Shown here: positions 18,498-26,920 of the stretch, piece by piece
Position numbering within the stretch: the stretch's first letter is position 1
Layout of the letters: each line of letters starts with the position of its first letter
Assembly (NCBI GenBank): GCA_016929065.1
Contig: JAFGJO010000009.1
Coordinates: 42,730-106,729, forward strand
Length of the DNA: 64,000 nucleotides
Source: Spirochaetales bacterium
GTDB taxonomy: Bacteria; Spirochaetota; Spirochaetia; SZUA-6; RPPD01
Direction: 5' to 3'
The notes under the pieces: generated by a model
What the model saw: only the letters and a program-made list of their open reading frames with translations
Told to the model about the DNA's origin: nothing
Database searches by the model: none
Position numbers and translations under genes: made by a program

Positions 18498-19739
18498 TTA
18501 TTTACTCCGTATCGAAGAACTTTTTTTCCCCGGCTGCCGGATTCTTTTGGCCAGATGCAGGTGCAGGGGAACAATCTTCTGCAATGTACTGGTAAATGAA
18601 TGCAGCTCCTGTACTGTTGTTTCGGGCCCGATTGAAATGCGTATTGCCGATTCAGCGGTTGTACTGTCAATGTTCATGGCAAGAAGTACCCGCCGTTGTT
18701 TTTTTCTGGATTTCAGATTGCATGCCGATCCCGCTGACACGGCAATTCCGTGTTCATCCAGGCTGCGGACAATGACCTCACTGGGGACAGGGACAATTGC
18801 CAGGGAGAGGATATAGGGAGAATACAGTGACTGCAGCGAAGGTTTCCGTGATGCAGGGACGAGAACGACCTCATCAATGCGGGAGAGCTGTGTGATGACC
18901 ATATCCATCATGCTCCGCGCTTTTCTGAGGTTGTCCTCGAGATTTGTGATGCGTTTTTTTGCGGTTCTGGCGAAAAAACAGATTGCGTTCAAATTTTCCG
19001 TGCCGGGCCGTCTTTTATTTTCCTGCCCACCGCCGCAGTATAAAAAATCTATTGCTGTTTTTTTCTTGAGCAGAAGTGCACCGACGCCTTTTGGACCGCC
19101 TGTTTTATGGGCTGAGAGTGCAGCGGAATCCGCTCCCAAATCCCGGAACGAAAACCACAATTTACCAAAAGCCTGAACCGCATCGGTGTGGACATGTATG
19201 GTTGTGCTGTGTTGTGCTGCCCATTGTTTTACTGCGGACACAATTTCTTTTACCGGCTGTATTGCTCCGGTTTCATTGTTGACCAGCATGCAGAAGACTG
19301 CGACGGTGCGGGGCGTACACAGGGAGATGACTGCCTTGGGCTGTATAATACCGGAGGAATCCGCTGCGGCAACAAAAACATCGAAGCCTGTTTTTGAGAG
19401 TGTTTCAGCCGGCTCCCAAAGCGAGGCATGCTCTATGCCACTGATAATGATCTGCGGCCGTTCCTCTCGTGCCGGTGAAAATAGATGCTTTTTCAAAAAA
19501 GAGAATGCAATCATGTTATTTGCTTCGGTTGCGCCACTGGTAAAGATCACTTCTTCCGGTGAGGCATCAGTGCATTCCCCAATGAGCCGCCGGGCATCAG
19601 AGAGGGCCTTTTCTGCCTCACTTCCGTATGTGTGAATCGAGGACGGGTTTCCAAACAAATGAGCGGACTGCTGGAGTTCTTTCTGCATGGAAAACAAGGG
19701 AGGAGATGTACTTGCCCAATCAAGGTAAATCTTTGCCAT
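18498..19739 (-). CDS. cysteine desulfurase (IscS/NifS family)
   Basis: A 413-residue pyridoxal-phosphate enzyme. The N-terminus IYLDWASTSPP, the cofactor region HTDAVQAFGK, the PLP Lys212 in SAHKTGGPKGVG and the catalytic Cys340 in SAGSACNLKS are all present. It removes sulfur from cysteine and passes it as persulfide. The tight spacing with thiI points to tRNA thiolation as the main use. No ribosome site is seen before the ATG; the promoter's -10 box ends only 11 bases upstream, so the mRNA may have almost no leader. Confidence 0.92.
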   Translation of the reverse strand: MAKIYLDWASTSPPLFSMQKELQQSAHLFGNPSSIHTYGSEAEKALSDARRLIGECTDASPEEVIFTSGATEANNMIAFSFLKKHLFSPAREERPQIIISGIEHASLWEPAETLSKTGFDVFVAAADSSGIIQPKAVISLCTPRTVAVFCMLVNNETGAIQPVKEIVSAVKQWAAQHSTTIHVHTDAVQAFGKLWFSFRDLGADSAALSAHKTGGPKGVGALLLKKKTAIDFLYCGGGQENKRRPGTENLNAICFFARTAKKRITNLEDNLRKARSMMDMVITQLSRIDEVVLVPASRKPSLQSLYSPYILSLAIVPVPSEVIVRSLDEHGIAVSAGSACNLKSRKKQRRVLLAMNIDSTTAESAIRISIGPETTVQELHSFTSTLQKIVPLHLHLAKRIRQPGKKSSSIRSK

Positions 19740-19750
19740 ATGGATGTATT

Positions 19751-19779
19751 AATATACGGAAAAGGATTTTATCTTGCAA
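19751..19779 (-). promoter_or_regulatory. promoter for the desulfurase-thiI operon, near-leaderless
   Basis: On the minus strand: TTGCAA (19779-19774), 17-base spacer, TATATT (19756-19751). The ATG at 19739 follows only 11 bases after the -10 box, so the expected start of transcription leaves about 4-6 bases of leader. Confidence 0.6.
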
Positions 19780-19833
19780 GTTGATTCCCCGGTTATTTTA
19801 TTTTTCCAATCGGGAAAAATAGCGGCTGCTCAC

Positions 19834-19862
19834 TTGAAAAAAAATGACAATCGGATTATTCT
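19834..19862 (+). promoter_or_regulatory. promoter for the ArsR-family gene, near-leaderless
   Basis: TTGAAA (19834-19839), 17-base spacer, TATTCT (19857-19862). The ATG at 19873 is 10 bases after the -10 box and no ribosome site is present, so a leader of only a few bases is predicted. Confidence 0.55.
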
Positions 19863-19872
19863 ATTTATATAT

Positions 19873-20217
19873 ATGAAAAAGACAATGTCCTGTGAGGAAA
19901 TTTTGAATTTGTTTGCCCAGAAACTGAAGGTATGTGGGCATCCCATGCGGCTGCAGCTGCTCATCGCGATTGCGCAGGGAGAAAGTTCCTGCGTTACCGA
20001 ACTGTGGCGTTGTCTGGGGCAGTCACAGCCGGTGGTATCCCAGCATCTGGCGGTATTAAAAGATCAGAACATTGTTGATTCAAAGATTGAAAAAAACAAA
20101 CGGATTTACACGATTGTGGATCCCTTTATTCGTGAAATAATTTCCCTGATGTTGAAAGATGAGTTGCTCAAGGACAAGGAACTGCCGGGCTCAAAAATAC
20201 CCTGTAACGAGAAATAA
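19873..20217 (+). CDS. ArsR-family transcriptional regulator
   Basis: A 114-residue winged-helix protein. ILNLFAQKLKVCGHPMRLQLLIAIAQGE and the recognition-helix region CLGQSQPVVSQHLAVLKDQNIV are ArsR-like. Possible thiol ligands are Cys in KVCGHP, SSCVTELWRC, though no classic ELCVCDL metal box is present. ATG 19873 is preferred over upstream in-frame starts because the predicted promoter overlaps them. It is divergent from the desulfurase-thiI operon, 133 bases apart, and could regulate it in response to sulfur or metal status; that link is inference. Confidence 0.8.
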   Translation: MKKTMSCEEILNLFAQKLKVCGHPMRLQLLIAIAQGESSCVTELWRCLGQSQPVVSQHLAVLKDQNIVDSKIEKNKRIYTIVDPFIREIISLMLKDELLKDKELPGSKIPCNEK

Positions 20218-20218
20218 A

Positions 20219-21028
20219 TCATTCCCTGAAAACATTCATGCTTCCCGTTCTGTAACCTTTTGGATCGATTTCTATTTCTGTATAACCGAACCCCAGCAAT
20301 TTTGTAACAATTTCATCTGCGCGGGATAATGCTTCCGGTACTTTATCCAATGCGACTTCGATTCTGGCCTTGTGATCATAGTGGCGGACACGGCATTGAC
20401 GAAATCCAAGTTCTTTCAGATATTCTTCCGATTTTTCTATTCGGGCCAATGCTTCCGGTGTGATGTCAACATAGTACTGGAAACGGGATGTCAGGCAGGC
20501 ATAGGCCGGTTTGTTCCATGTGGGAAGATCAAAATGATGCGAAAGTTCGCGGATATCCTCTTTTGACAGTCCCGCTTCTTTTAAAGGCGAACATATCCCG
20601 AGCTCCCTGATTGCTTTTCGTCCGGGGCGATAATCATGATCATCATCAATATTCGATCCTTCAACGACCATTTGATACCCTTCTGTTTTTGCAATAGCCG
20701 TAAGAGTTGAAAACAGCCCATGCTTGCAGTAATAGCAGCGGTCTGGTGTGTTTCCCTGTTTATTGATGGTTTCAACCTCGTCGGTTGTGATAAGGCGGTG
20801 AGGAATTGAGTGCTTTTTTGTAAAATTGATTGTCTCCTCCAGTTCACTTTTCGGGAATGTGGGAGAGCAGGCGGTAACAGCCAAAACACTGTCTTTCCCC
20901 AGCGACTGGAGGGCGGTGAACAACAGAAATGTTGAATCCACCCCGCCAGAAAATGCCACAACCAACGAATTTATTTTTTTTAAATTGTCAGAGAGCATTG
21001 TGTATTTTGTCTGGAGAAGCTGGTTCAC
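20219..21028 (-). CDS. larE: LarE sulfur transferase for the nickel-pincer cofactor
   Basis: A PP-loop enzyme of about 269 residues. It has AFSGGVDST (ATP loop), DRCYYCKHGLF, EGSNIDDDHDYRPG and KPAYACLTSRF; in the family, the Cys in this last motif is the residue that gives up its sulfur. LarE thiolates the pyridinium precursor of the nickel-pincer nucleotide of lactate racemase. The frame is open to 21115, but the predicted promoter -10 box (21065-21060) lies inside that extension, so the GTG at 21028 behind GGGGTG is preferred; 269 residues fits the family. A LarA-family gene lies 8 kb away at 28853; larB and larC are not seen. Confidence 0.9.
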   Translation of the reverse strand: MNQLLQTKYTMLSDNLKKINSLVVAFSGGVDSTFLLFTALQSLGKDSVLAVTACSPTFPKSELEETINFTKKHSIPHRLITTDEVETINKQGNTPDRCYYCKHGLFSTLTAIAKTEGYQMVVEGSNIDDDHDYRPGRKAIRELGICSPLKEAGLSKEDIRELSHHFDLPTWNKPAYACLTSRFQYYVDITPEALARIEKSEEYLKELGFRQCRVRHYDHKARIEVALDKVPEALSRADEIVTKLLGFGYTEIEIDPKGYRTGSMNVFRE

Positions 21029-21059
21029 ATTCACCCCGAAATATTGATTGTCTTGCATT

Positions 21060-21088
21060 AAGATATGTGTAGAGAAGAAATCGGTCAA
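21060..21088 (-). promoter_or_regulatory. sigma-70-like promoter for larE
   Basis: On the minus strand: TTGACC (21088-21083), 17-base spacer, TATCTT (21065-21060). It rules out the upstream in-frame ATGs at 21115 and 21058 as starts. Confidence 0.6.
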
Positions 21089-21162
21089 GAAGAAACAAAA
21101 AGAACGCTTATTCATTCATTGAATTTGTTCTGGAAAAAAAAGCAAAAAAAAAATATTTTTTC

Positions 21163-21190
21163 TTGACGGGAAGGAAAATAATGTTAGAAT
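21163..21190 (+). promoter_or_regulatory. sigma-70-like promoter for the small membrane protein
   Basis: TTGACG (21163-21168), 16-base spacer, TAGAAT (21185-21190), 70 bases before the ATG at 21262. The region between 21121 and 21160 is A/T-rich (poly-A and poly-T tracts) and could act as an UP-like element. Confidence 0.6.
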
Positions 21191-21261
21191 TTAGCGTATT
21201 ATTACTCCCAATTATAGGTATTATAAACGGGATGTAAAAAAAATAATTTAGGAGGAAGGAT

Positions 21262-21525
21262 ATGGCTATTGTTGGTTTAATCATTACACTGTTGGGCGCT
21301 GTAGCAATGTTGGTGGGCTGGATCATGATTCTGATCGCAGCTTTCAAAGAAAAGGTCACAAAGGGACTTCTCGCTCTCTTTATCCCCTTTTATGCAATTT
21401 ACTATGTATTTGCAAAATACCAGCCGGATAACAAAACTCTTGTTATCATTCTGTATCTCGGCGGATGGGTAGTTTCCATCATCGGGAATGTTATTGCGAG
21501 CGCAGGTGCTGTTGCAATGATGTAA
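21262..21525 (+). CDS. small three-helix membrane protein
   Basis: An 87-residue, almost wholly hydrophobic protein with three predicted membrane helices (about 3-27, 32-50 and 58-82) and one short polar turn, KYQPDNKT. It resembles many short uncharacterised bacterial inner-membrane proteins with the pattern FKEKVTKGLLALFIPFYAIYYVF. A strong TTAGGAGGAAGG ribosome site, its own promoter and its own terminator make it a single-gene unit that is probably well expressed. Function unknown. Confidence 0.75.
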   Translation: MAIVGLIITLLGAVAMLVGWIMILIAAFKEKVTKGLLALFIPFYAIYYVFAKYQPDNKTLVIILYLGGWVVSIIGNVIASAGAVAMM

Positions 21526-21553
21526 TCGGGTATCGACAAGTTTACAACTTGAA

Positions 21554-21588
21554 AGGCTGTTTGAATCATTTTCAGACAGCCTTTTTTA
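21554..21588 (+). terminator. intrinsic terminator after the small membrane protein
   Basis: Twelve-base-pair stem (AGGCTGTTTGAA with TTCAGACAGCCT, one G-T pair), five-base loop, then a run of T (21582-21587). Confidence 0.85.
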
Positions 21589-21747
21589 TTGATTCCATCC
21601 TGCTCCGCTACGGATTGAAAGACAGTATTTATTAATAAATTCTTTTGAACTATCCTCCGGGATTTTCTATAATTCATACTATAAGGAATGTTGTTGTCAT
21701 ACATATGTTGTATGATGAAAGAAATAGTATCACCCAAGGAGGATCCG

Positions 21748-22293
21748 ATGAACCTGGAATCCATTAATGGCGAAGCGGCAGTTTTTTCCCTTTTTCAGAT
21801 TATTACCGGCCTGGTGTTCGGTGCGGCAGTACTTTTTTTAACCTTCAAGGTTTTTACATTCTGGGCCAAAAAAAGATACGGCATCGACGGCTTTAATTTT
21901 GCGTTCTCGATCCTCATGGGGTCAATTTTATTTTCGGTTGGGCTGCTTTTACAGGAGATTATTACTCCCTCTGTTATTACCTTTCAGAATCTGCTAAAAC
22001 GGACGCATGACCTGGTTTCGGTCATTCTGGTTGGAACGCTGTACACTGTCATCTATTTCGCCATTTCTACATTATTTTCATTTATGCTTATTTTTGTGGC
22101 CTATTTTTTATTTACGGTGCTCACCCGTAAAATTAACGAGATGGAAGAGATCAAACAGAATAATGTTGCAATCAGTATTATTCTGGGAATCGTTATTATT
22201 GTACTCGTACTGCTTGTGCGCAATGGTTTTTCACAGCTGATTGATGCATTGATCCCGCATCCGGAACTGCAGAGGGGAGTTTTTGGAGGCTGA
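21748..22293 (+). CDS. DUF350-like membrane protein
   Basis: A 181-residue integral membrane protein with five to six hydrophobic segments; two halves each show the pattern of a helix pair with a small charged loop, as in DUF350 proteins (first half FNFAFSILMGSILFSVGLLL, second half NVAISIILGIVIIVLVLLV). The ATG at 21748 has an AAGGAGG site; the frame runs back to 21688 without a better start. It is 23 bases upstream of the transglutaminase-like gene and probably in the same operon. Family role unknown. Confidence 0.6.
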   Translation: MNLESINGEAAVFSLFQIITGLVFGAAVLFLTFKVFTFWAKKRYGIDGFNFAFSILMGSILFSVGLLLQEIITPSVITFQNLLKRTHDLVSVILVGTLYTVIYFAISTLFSFMLIFVAYFLFTVLTRKINEMEEIKQNNVAISIILGIVIIVLVLLVRNGFSQLIDALIPHPELQRGVFGG

Positions 22294-22316
22294 TACAGCG
22301 AACAGGAGAAATTGCC

Positions 22317-23426
22317 ATGAAAAGCACAATGTTGAAAATATGTGCAACAAGTTTTTTAATTCTTTTTATTTTTACCGTAAATGGTTTTACCCAATCGGTG
22401 AGTATAGAAAAAATCGAGGTTTTGCAGGGAAATGATGACAAGGTCACATTTAATTTTTACGATCTGACCTTGAAGGGCATGAAGAATCGTACAGTTCAGT
22501 TTGCTTTTGTGTTGTCCCAAAATGATGAAGTATTGAAAGAGAGCTGGGTGTATGTGGATCCGGTAAAGGTTCCGTTCGAGACAGCGACATGGAACGGGCT
22601 CGCAGTGTGGTTCTATTTCCCTGTCATGTTTCTGAGTACGCTGGGAAACAGTTCCAGCCCCTACACCGGGTATCTGCTTGTGATCAACAAACAGGACGAT
22701 TCAATTATTCACAAAGAGCCCGTTGAGTTTGTGCTTGAAGCGTTAAAACGGGAAATTACGCAGGACAAAAACGGCAATATTATCTCATCTCTGAACTGGG
22801 TGTATGATAAACAGATTTATTCTGCAGATTTTGTGGTAAAACAGGATGACTGGAAAAACTCTGCAGCTGAACGTGACAAATTCCAGCCGGCAAAAGGCAA
22901 ATCGTCATATGAGGACGGGTACATTTATCTTTGGGATATTTATTTTAATGAATTTTACAGTGATTTGTACGGATATTTGTATACAAAAAATGCAGGCAGA
23001 CTCAATGAAGTAAAAAAAATTTTTTGGGGGATCAAGGAGAAACACAATCTGAATTATTCGCAGTTTGCAGAGATGATGATCAGCTGTATACAAAACACGG
23101 TATACCTGCTTCCGGAAAAACCATATGGAATTTTGACGCCTATAGAAACAATTGCAGAACAGCAGGGGGACTGTGACTCACGGAGTGTACTCCTGTATAC
23201 GCTTCTGCGGGATTTTGGTTACGATGTGGTCATTTTTTACAGCGAACAGTATGAACATGCCATGCTGGGAATTTCACATGTAGGTTTCGGTGAATATCTT
23301 GCCTATAAGGGAAAGAAGTACTATTTTGTCGAAACCACTGCGCCCGGCTGGATAATCGGGGATATCCCTCCGGAATGGTCTGACAAGCGCTATTGGGAAG
23401 TTCTTGTTCCCGTTGAACGGAATTGA
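22317..23426 (+). CDS. exported transglutaminase-like protein
   Basis: A 369-residue protein with a signal peptide (about 1-25). The N-terminal 130 residues are beta-rich; the C-terminal 130 residues carry a transglutaminase-like/cysteine-protease fold: Cys286 in QGDCDSRSVLLYTLLRDFG, His314 in EQYEHAML and an acidic third residue, Glu339 in YFVETTAPGW (Asp is more usual). The active site looks intact. Such proteins act in the periplasm on peptide or cell-wall substrates; the true substrate is unknown. Ribosome site AGGAGA. It probably forms an operon with the DUF350-like gene. Confidence 0.8.
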   Translation: MKSTMLKICATSFLILFIFTVNGFTQSVSIEKIEVLQGNDDKVTFNFYDLTLKGMKNRTVQFAFVLSQNDEVLKESWVYVDPVKVPFETATWNGLAVWFYFPVMFLSTLGNSSSPYTGYLLVINKQDDSIIHKEPVEFVLEALKREITQDKNGNIISSLNWVYDKQIYSADFVVKQDDWKNSAAERDKFQPAKGKSSYEDGYIYLWDIYFNEFYSDLYGYLYTKNAGRLNEVKKIFWGIKEKHNLNYSQFAEMMISCIQNTVYLLPEKPYGILTPIETIAEQQGDCDSRSVLLYTLLRDFGYDVVIFYSEQYEHAMLGISHVGFGEYLAYKGKKYYFVETTAPGWIIGDIPPEWSDKRYWEVLVPVERN

Positions 23427-23477
23427 CGGCCGGAGATACCTGTTTTTATATGGTATGAAACGTCTTTTTCACCTTAC

Positions 23478-23506
23478 TTGACACGTCCCTGCGTGGGCTT
23501 TATTAT
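23478..23506 (+). promoter_or_regulatory. sigma-70 promoter of the three-gene membrane operon
   Basis: TTGACA (23478-23483), 17-base spacer, TATTAT (23501-23506), 119 bases before the ATG at 23626. Confidence 0.7.
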
Positions 23507-23625
23507 TTCCATTCTGAATAATTTCATATAGAAATATCTTTCTGTTTCCCAGCGTAAAATTAATTTTGTATTTTTATATGAAGGTAATCGTACTCTGAAT
23601 TTTCTCTCAAAATGAGGTAAAGATC

Positions 23626-24507
23626 ATGAAAACAAAGCGAATAATCCAACTGCTGGTCGCGGGCGGAATACTTGTTCTTGCAGGGGTCATCCTGTTTTTT
23701 CTTGTCGTTCTTTTGACTCCCCCAACCCTGGAAGTTACAATCGTTGACGAATATGCTGGTACTGCAATATGGGATTCCTCGGTTTCCTTTCAAAACCGGT
23801 ATCATAACGGCTATTTCAATAAAACATTCAATTTCACAAATATTGCCACCGGTGATTTTGAGCTGGTGGTGACTGCACCGAATTACCAGGAGCAGCGTGT
23901 CATGATTCCTGTTCTGCCCGGGCCGAATGTGTATGCCGAACCAATAAAAATGAAGGCGATCGCCATTCCTGAATTTTATCAGTTTTATATCGAGAATAAC
24001 GCTGATGCGACGGGCGTTGCGGTTATCTTTGTTCCCATCAACAAAGCCGGAGATTTTATCAAGCCGTTTCCTGGTGTCAATGTCGTCCCGGCAATACGTA
24101 TCTCGGAACAATGGAAGGATGGAGTTCCCGTCGTAAAATCCGAAACATCGGGTTCTGTCCGCGGGCCGGAACTGTATTCCGGAGTGCCCTCATGGCAGGC
24201 AGCTGATGTCGAGGGTGCGTTTTTTAAATATCTAATCGAAGTAAAGCCGGATGAAATAAAAAATTCAGCTGCTGCATATTATGTGGTGGACTGTCTGGTG
24301 CTGCTTCCCGACTGGAAAAAAGTGACGATGCAGCAAGTGACACAAATTCTTGAGGGGATCAAGGGAATAGATGATCCAAAAGATCTTTCAGAGTATTTGT
24401 CAAAATATGAACCGGATGTGAAATATACCTATAAGGTACTCTGGAATGTGGCTAATGTTCTTCAAAAATCCGCTCCGGTAGAGATTTCACAAGGAGGCGT
24501 GAAGTGA
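23626..24507 (+). CDS. membrane-anchored protein of unknown function, first gene of operon
   Basis: A 293-residue protein with one N-terminal membrane helix (about 7-30) and the rest probably outside the inner membrane. Residues 35-110 look like a small beta-sandwich repeat of the PEGA or carboxypeptidase-regulatory type (LEVTIVDEYAGTAIW, then GDFELVVTAPNYQEQRV). The remaining part is mixed and not recognised. The stop overlaps the next start (GTGA), so translation is coupled. No function is proposed. Confidence 0.65.
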   Translation: MKTKRIIQLLVAGGILVLAGVILFFLVVLLTPPTLEVTIVDEYAGTAIWDSSVSFQNRYHNGYFNKTFNFTNIATGDFELVVTAPNYQEQRVMIPVLPGPNVYAEPIKMKAIAIPEFYQFYIENNADATGVAVIFVPINKAGDFIKPFPGVNVVPAIRISEQWKDGVPVVKSETSGSVRGPELYSGVPSWQAADVEGAFFKYLIEVKPDEIKNSAAAYYVVDCLVLLPDWKKVTMQQVTQILEGIKGIDDPKDLSEYLSKYEPDVKYTYKVLWNVANVLQKSAPVEISQGGVK

Positions 24508-25352
24508 AAAATATGTTTTCTGTACTATTCCAGGATGCCTGGAATAAATTCATGATTTTTCTGAAAAAACCGGTGTGGGCAATAGTTGCTATGCTGCCCA
24601 TTGCGTTTGCCGGCTGGATGTGTTTTGAATTTACCAACTATGTTGGTGTCGCCGGTATTGACTATAATTATATTGGTTATTCGGGATTGTTTATTTTTCT
24701 GTTCCAGACATTTTTCAAATTCATTCCGTTTGAATCTTTTTTCGGCTTTTTTGCAGAAGGACCGGTTTTGTTGCCGTTCGCCCTGGGCTGTCTTGTATTT
24801 ATCGTGTACCGTCTGGTTGATGTTTCCTTTTCAAAACAAACCCCGGCATTATCGGGAATGAAAAAGTCAGATCAGCTCGCATCGCTGGCAAGCTTTGTTG
24901 TGTTTGAAATGATGATTGCCCTGGTTTTTGTTGCAGTCTTTTTATGTGCGGCCATCATTCTCTCTATAATCGCGAATGTCGCTTTTGGTTTGAACCTGAT
25001 TCATGCCATGATTGTTCTGGTAATTATTACTCCGGTATTCCAGTTGATTGTCGTTGTGTTAAAGCAGATTATCCGGAATTCAATTGTCGCTTTTTGTGTC
25101 TCGTTTTCAGCCTTCGGGATATTTCTTGTTCTCGATGTACTGAGCTATTATCCGGATCAGCAGGGGATTTTTCCGGTTTTTGGAATAATCCACCTTGTTC
25201 TCCAGTGGATATCACCGGCGCATTATGGCATTGCCGGTATTGTCGGTGCTTCATTCGGCGCCTTTATCATTAATGTCTTGTTTCTGGTGATACTCGGATC
25301 GGTTTTCGGAGCAACAGGAATGCTTGTTGCCGGCAGAAAGGGAGTAAAATAA
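24504..25352 (+). CDS. polytopic membrane protein of unknown function, second gene of operon
   Basis: A 282-residue protein with about six to seven hydrophobic helices and a short charged cytoplasmic loop around residues 112-128 (SFSKQTPALSGMKKSDQ). It starts with GTG at 24504, inside the previous stop, behind an AAGGAGG site. The layout (short N-terminal amphipathic stretch, even spread of helices) recalls ABC-2-type permeases, but no ATPase gene is nearby and the family is not recognised. Its stop shares a base with the next ATG. Confidence 0.65.
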   Translation: MKNMFSVLFQDAWNKFMIFLKKPVWAIVAMLPIAFAGWMCFEFTNYVGVAGIDYNYIGYSGLFIFLFQTFFKFIPFESFFGFFAEGPVLLPFALGCLVFIVYRLVDVSFSKQTPALSGMKKSDQLASLASFVVFEMMIALVFVAVFLCAAIILSIIANVAFGLNLIHAMIVLVIITPVFQLIVVVLKQIIRNSIVAFCVSFSAFGIFLVLDVLSYYPDQQGIFPVFGIIHLVLQWISPAHYGIAGIVGASFGAFIINVLFLVILGSVFGATGMLVAGRKGVK

Positions 25353-26770
25353 TGAAAAAAATACCTGTTTTGTGCCTGTTATTGATAATGCTCTCGGTTT
25401 TCACTGGATGCGTACCGAATCTGGAGGAATCTGAAGATGTTGTATTTCTGACTCTGGAACAGGGAGCCTTTCAATACAGTTTCAATTATTATTTGGCAAT
25501 CGATAAGGAAATTTATCTGGAAGCCGGCAAGAGACACTCGTTTCAGGTGTTTAAAACAATCACATCATATGTGGATGAGCGGAAAGCGTTTTTTCCCCAG
25601 CTCGACAAACTTTCCATTGTGGTGGATGGAACCCTTGAGGTGACAAAACCGGACGGGGAAATGATAAAAGTAGAGTCGCAGCCATTTACCTACGGAGCAG
25701 GGAGTATTTCTGATCCGGCTGAAATCATTGCAAGAAGATCGCTGAGTATTCCAAAACTCAAGAATATTTATTTTGGGGACAAGGCTTCCGAGGCTTTTGA
25801 ATCCTACCAAAAAGAACTGAAATTGTATGAAGCGGAAATGGAACTCTATAACAGGGAAGTCGAATTCTTTAATAAGGCTGCACAAAAATTAGAAGAGAAA
25901 AGAACAGCCCTTCAGGAGGAATACAGCAGGCGGCAGGAACAAAACCGTGATACGTCTGATCTGGAAGCAGAAAATGAGCGGTTAATGCTGCAGGAAATAT
26001 CTCCGCCGCAGAAACCGGAACCCATGTCTGAACATCGGGCAGATGTTGCTTCTGCATACGAAATCCAGTTGACAACAGGTGTGTATACGATTCGTATCCG
26101 TAATAAAGATGGCCTTGTCGTTGAAGGAACAGAGAAAAAACTCGTTTGTTATGAACCGACCGGAGAAACCTTGCCAGGATATCATGTCATCCCGTATGTT
26201 ATCTGGGATAACCATCTGGATTCAGCCCACAATTACTCGGTGATTTATACCAATTCAAAGCAGAATCTGATTATCCGGCCGTTTATTCAGGAACGCCTCC
26301 CGAATGGAGTGCTCAACCAAAGCAAGGACTCCCAGTATATCAATCAGCTGTCAGTGTGGGAGAAAATCGGTTATCCCGATGACCTCCTCGTTGAAGTATC
26401 CGGACAGGGCAGGACAGAGGTAAAACCGCTCTCTCCCATGGTTGCTGCTGATACACAGAGTAATAATGGCTTTACTGTAATGCCCAAAGAGGAAGCAGAA
26501 GAGAGTGGATATGAAGTATTACCGCAAATCGATCCAATATCGGCTGTTGTAGTACCGGTGAAGGACGCTTCAGGAACTTTTTTTATCAGGCTGCTGGCGG
26601 CAGACAAAACTGAAATTCAGGGCGGTGCCCGCGAGATAAAAATCGTCGGAAAAATGGATTACATTGGCATGATTATTATCTCAATTTGTATTGCACTGCT
26701 GCCTCTTATGGCCTGGTTTCTGTGCTGGTTCTTTATCAAGACACCCGGGAAAAAAAATCAGGCAGGATAA
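25352..26770 (+). CDS. lipoprotein with coiled coil and C-terminal membrane helix
   Basis: A 472-residue protein with a signal peptide and lipobox VFTGC (Cys20), a beta-rich domain (about 25-135), a long charged coiled coil (about 145-225; EKRTALQEEYSRRQEQ), a second beta-rich region, and an unusual C-terminal membrane helix (about 436-462) followed by a short basic tail. A lipid anchor at one end and a helix at the other would tie both ends to membrane. It is the last gene of the coupled operon 23626-26770 (ATG overlaps the preceding TAA). Family not recognised. Confidence 0.65.
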   Translation: MKKIPVLCLLLIMLSVFTGCVPNLEESEDVVFLTLEQGAFQYSFNYYLAIDKEIYLEAGKRHSFQVFKTITSYVDERKAFFPQLDKLSIVVDGTLEVTKPDGEMIKVESQPFTYGAGSISDPAEIIARRSLSIPKLKNIYFGDKASEAFESYQKELKLYEAEMELYNREVEFFNKAAQKLEEKRTALQEEYSRRQEQNRDTSDLEAENERLMLQEISPPQKPEPMSEHRADVASAYEIQLTTGVYTIRIRNKDGLVVEGTEKKLVCYEPTGETLPGYHVIPYVIWDNHLDSAHNYSVIYTNSKQNLIIRPFIQERLPNGVLNQSKDSQYINQLSVWEKIGYPDDLLVEVSGQGRTEVKPLSPMVAADTQSNNGFTVMPKEEAEESGYEVLPQIDPISAVVVPVKDASGTFFIRLLAADKTEIQGGAREIKIVGKMDYIGMIIISICIALLPLMAWFLCWFFIKTPGKKNQAG

Positions 26771-26791
26771 TGAAGATTAAGCTGGTTTTTT

Positions 26792-26826
26792 CGGCAATGG
26801 ATGAGAATTTCTCTCATCCATTGCCG
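26792..26826 (+). other. 15-bp perfect hairpin after the membrane operon
   Basis: Arms CGGCAATGGATGAGA (26792-26806) and TCTCATCCATTGCCG (26812-26826) with a five-base loop, 21 bases after the operon's last stop. A T run precedes the hairpin rather than following it, so it does not fit an intrinsic terminator on the plus strand; it may protect the mRNA 3' end or act with a factor. Confidence 0.7.
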
Positions 26827-26865
26827 CCGAAGATACAGTATTTCAGGATTTTAGTGTTGTAATGT

Positions 26866-26920
26866 AATGATACCGATGGAATGATACCGGTGGAATGTTA
26901 CATTGACATTCTGCCGGTAT
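26866..26920 (+). promoter_or_regulatory. iterated operator: direct repeats plus 37-bp dyad
   Basis: Two adjacent 14-bp repeats, AATGATACCGATGG (26866-26879) and AATGATACCGGTGG (26880-26893), run into an interrupted dyad: ATACCGGTGGAATGT (26884-26898), seven bases, ACATTCTGCCGGTAT (26906-26920), with 13 of 15 arm positions paired. The dyad covers the -35 box, so a dimeric regulator bound here would block RNA polymerase. The regulator gene is not identifiable in the window. Confidence 0.7.
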
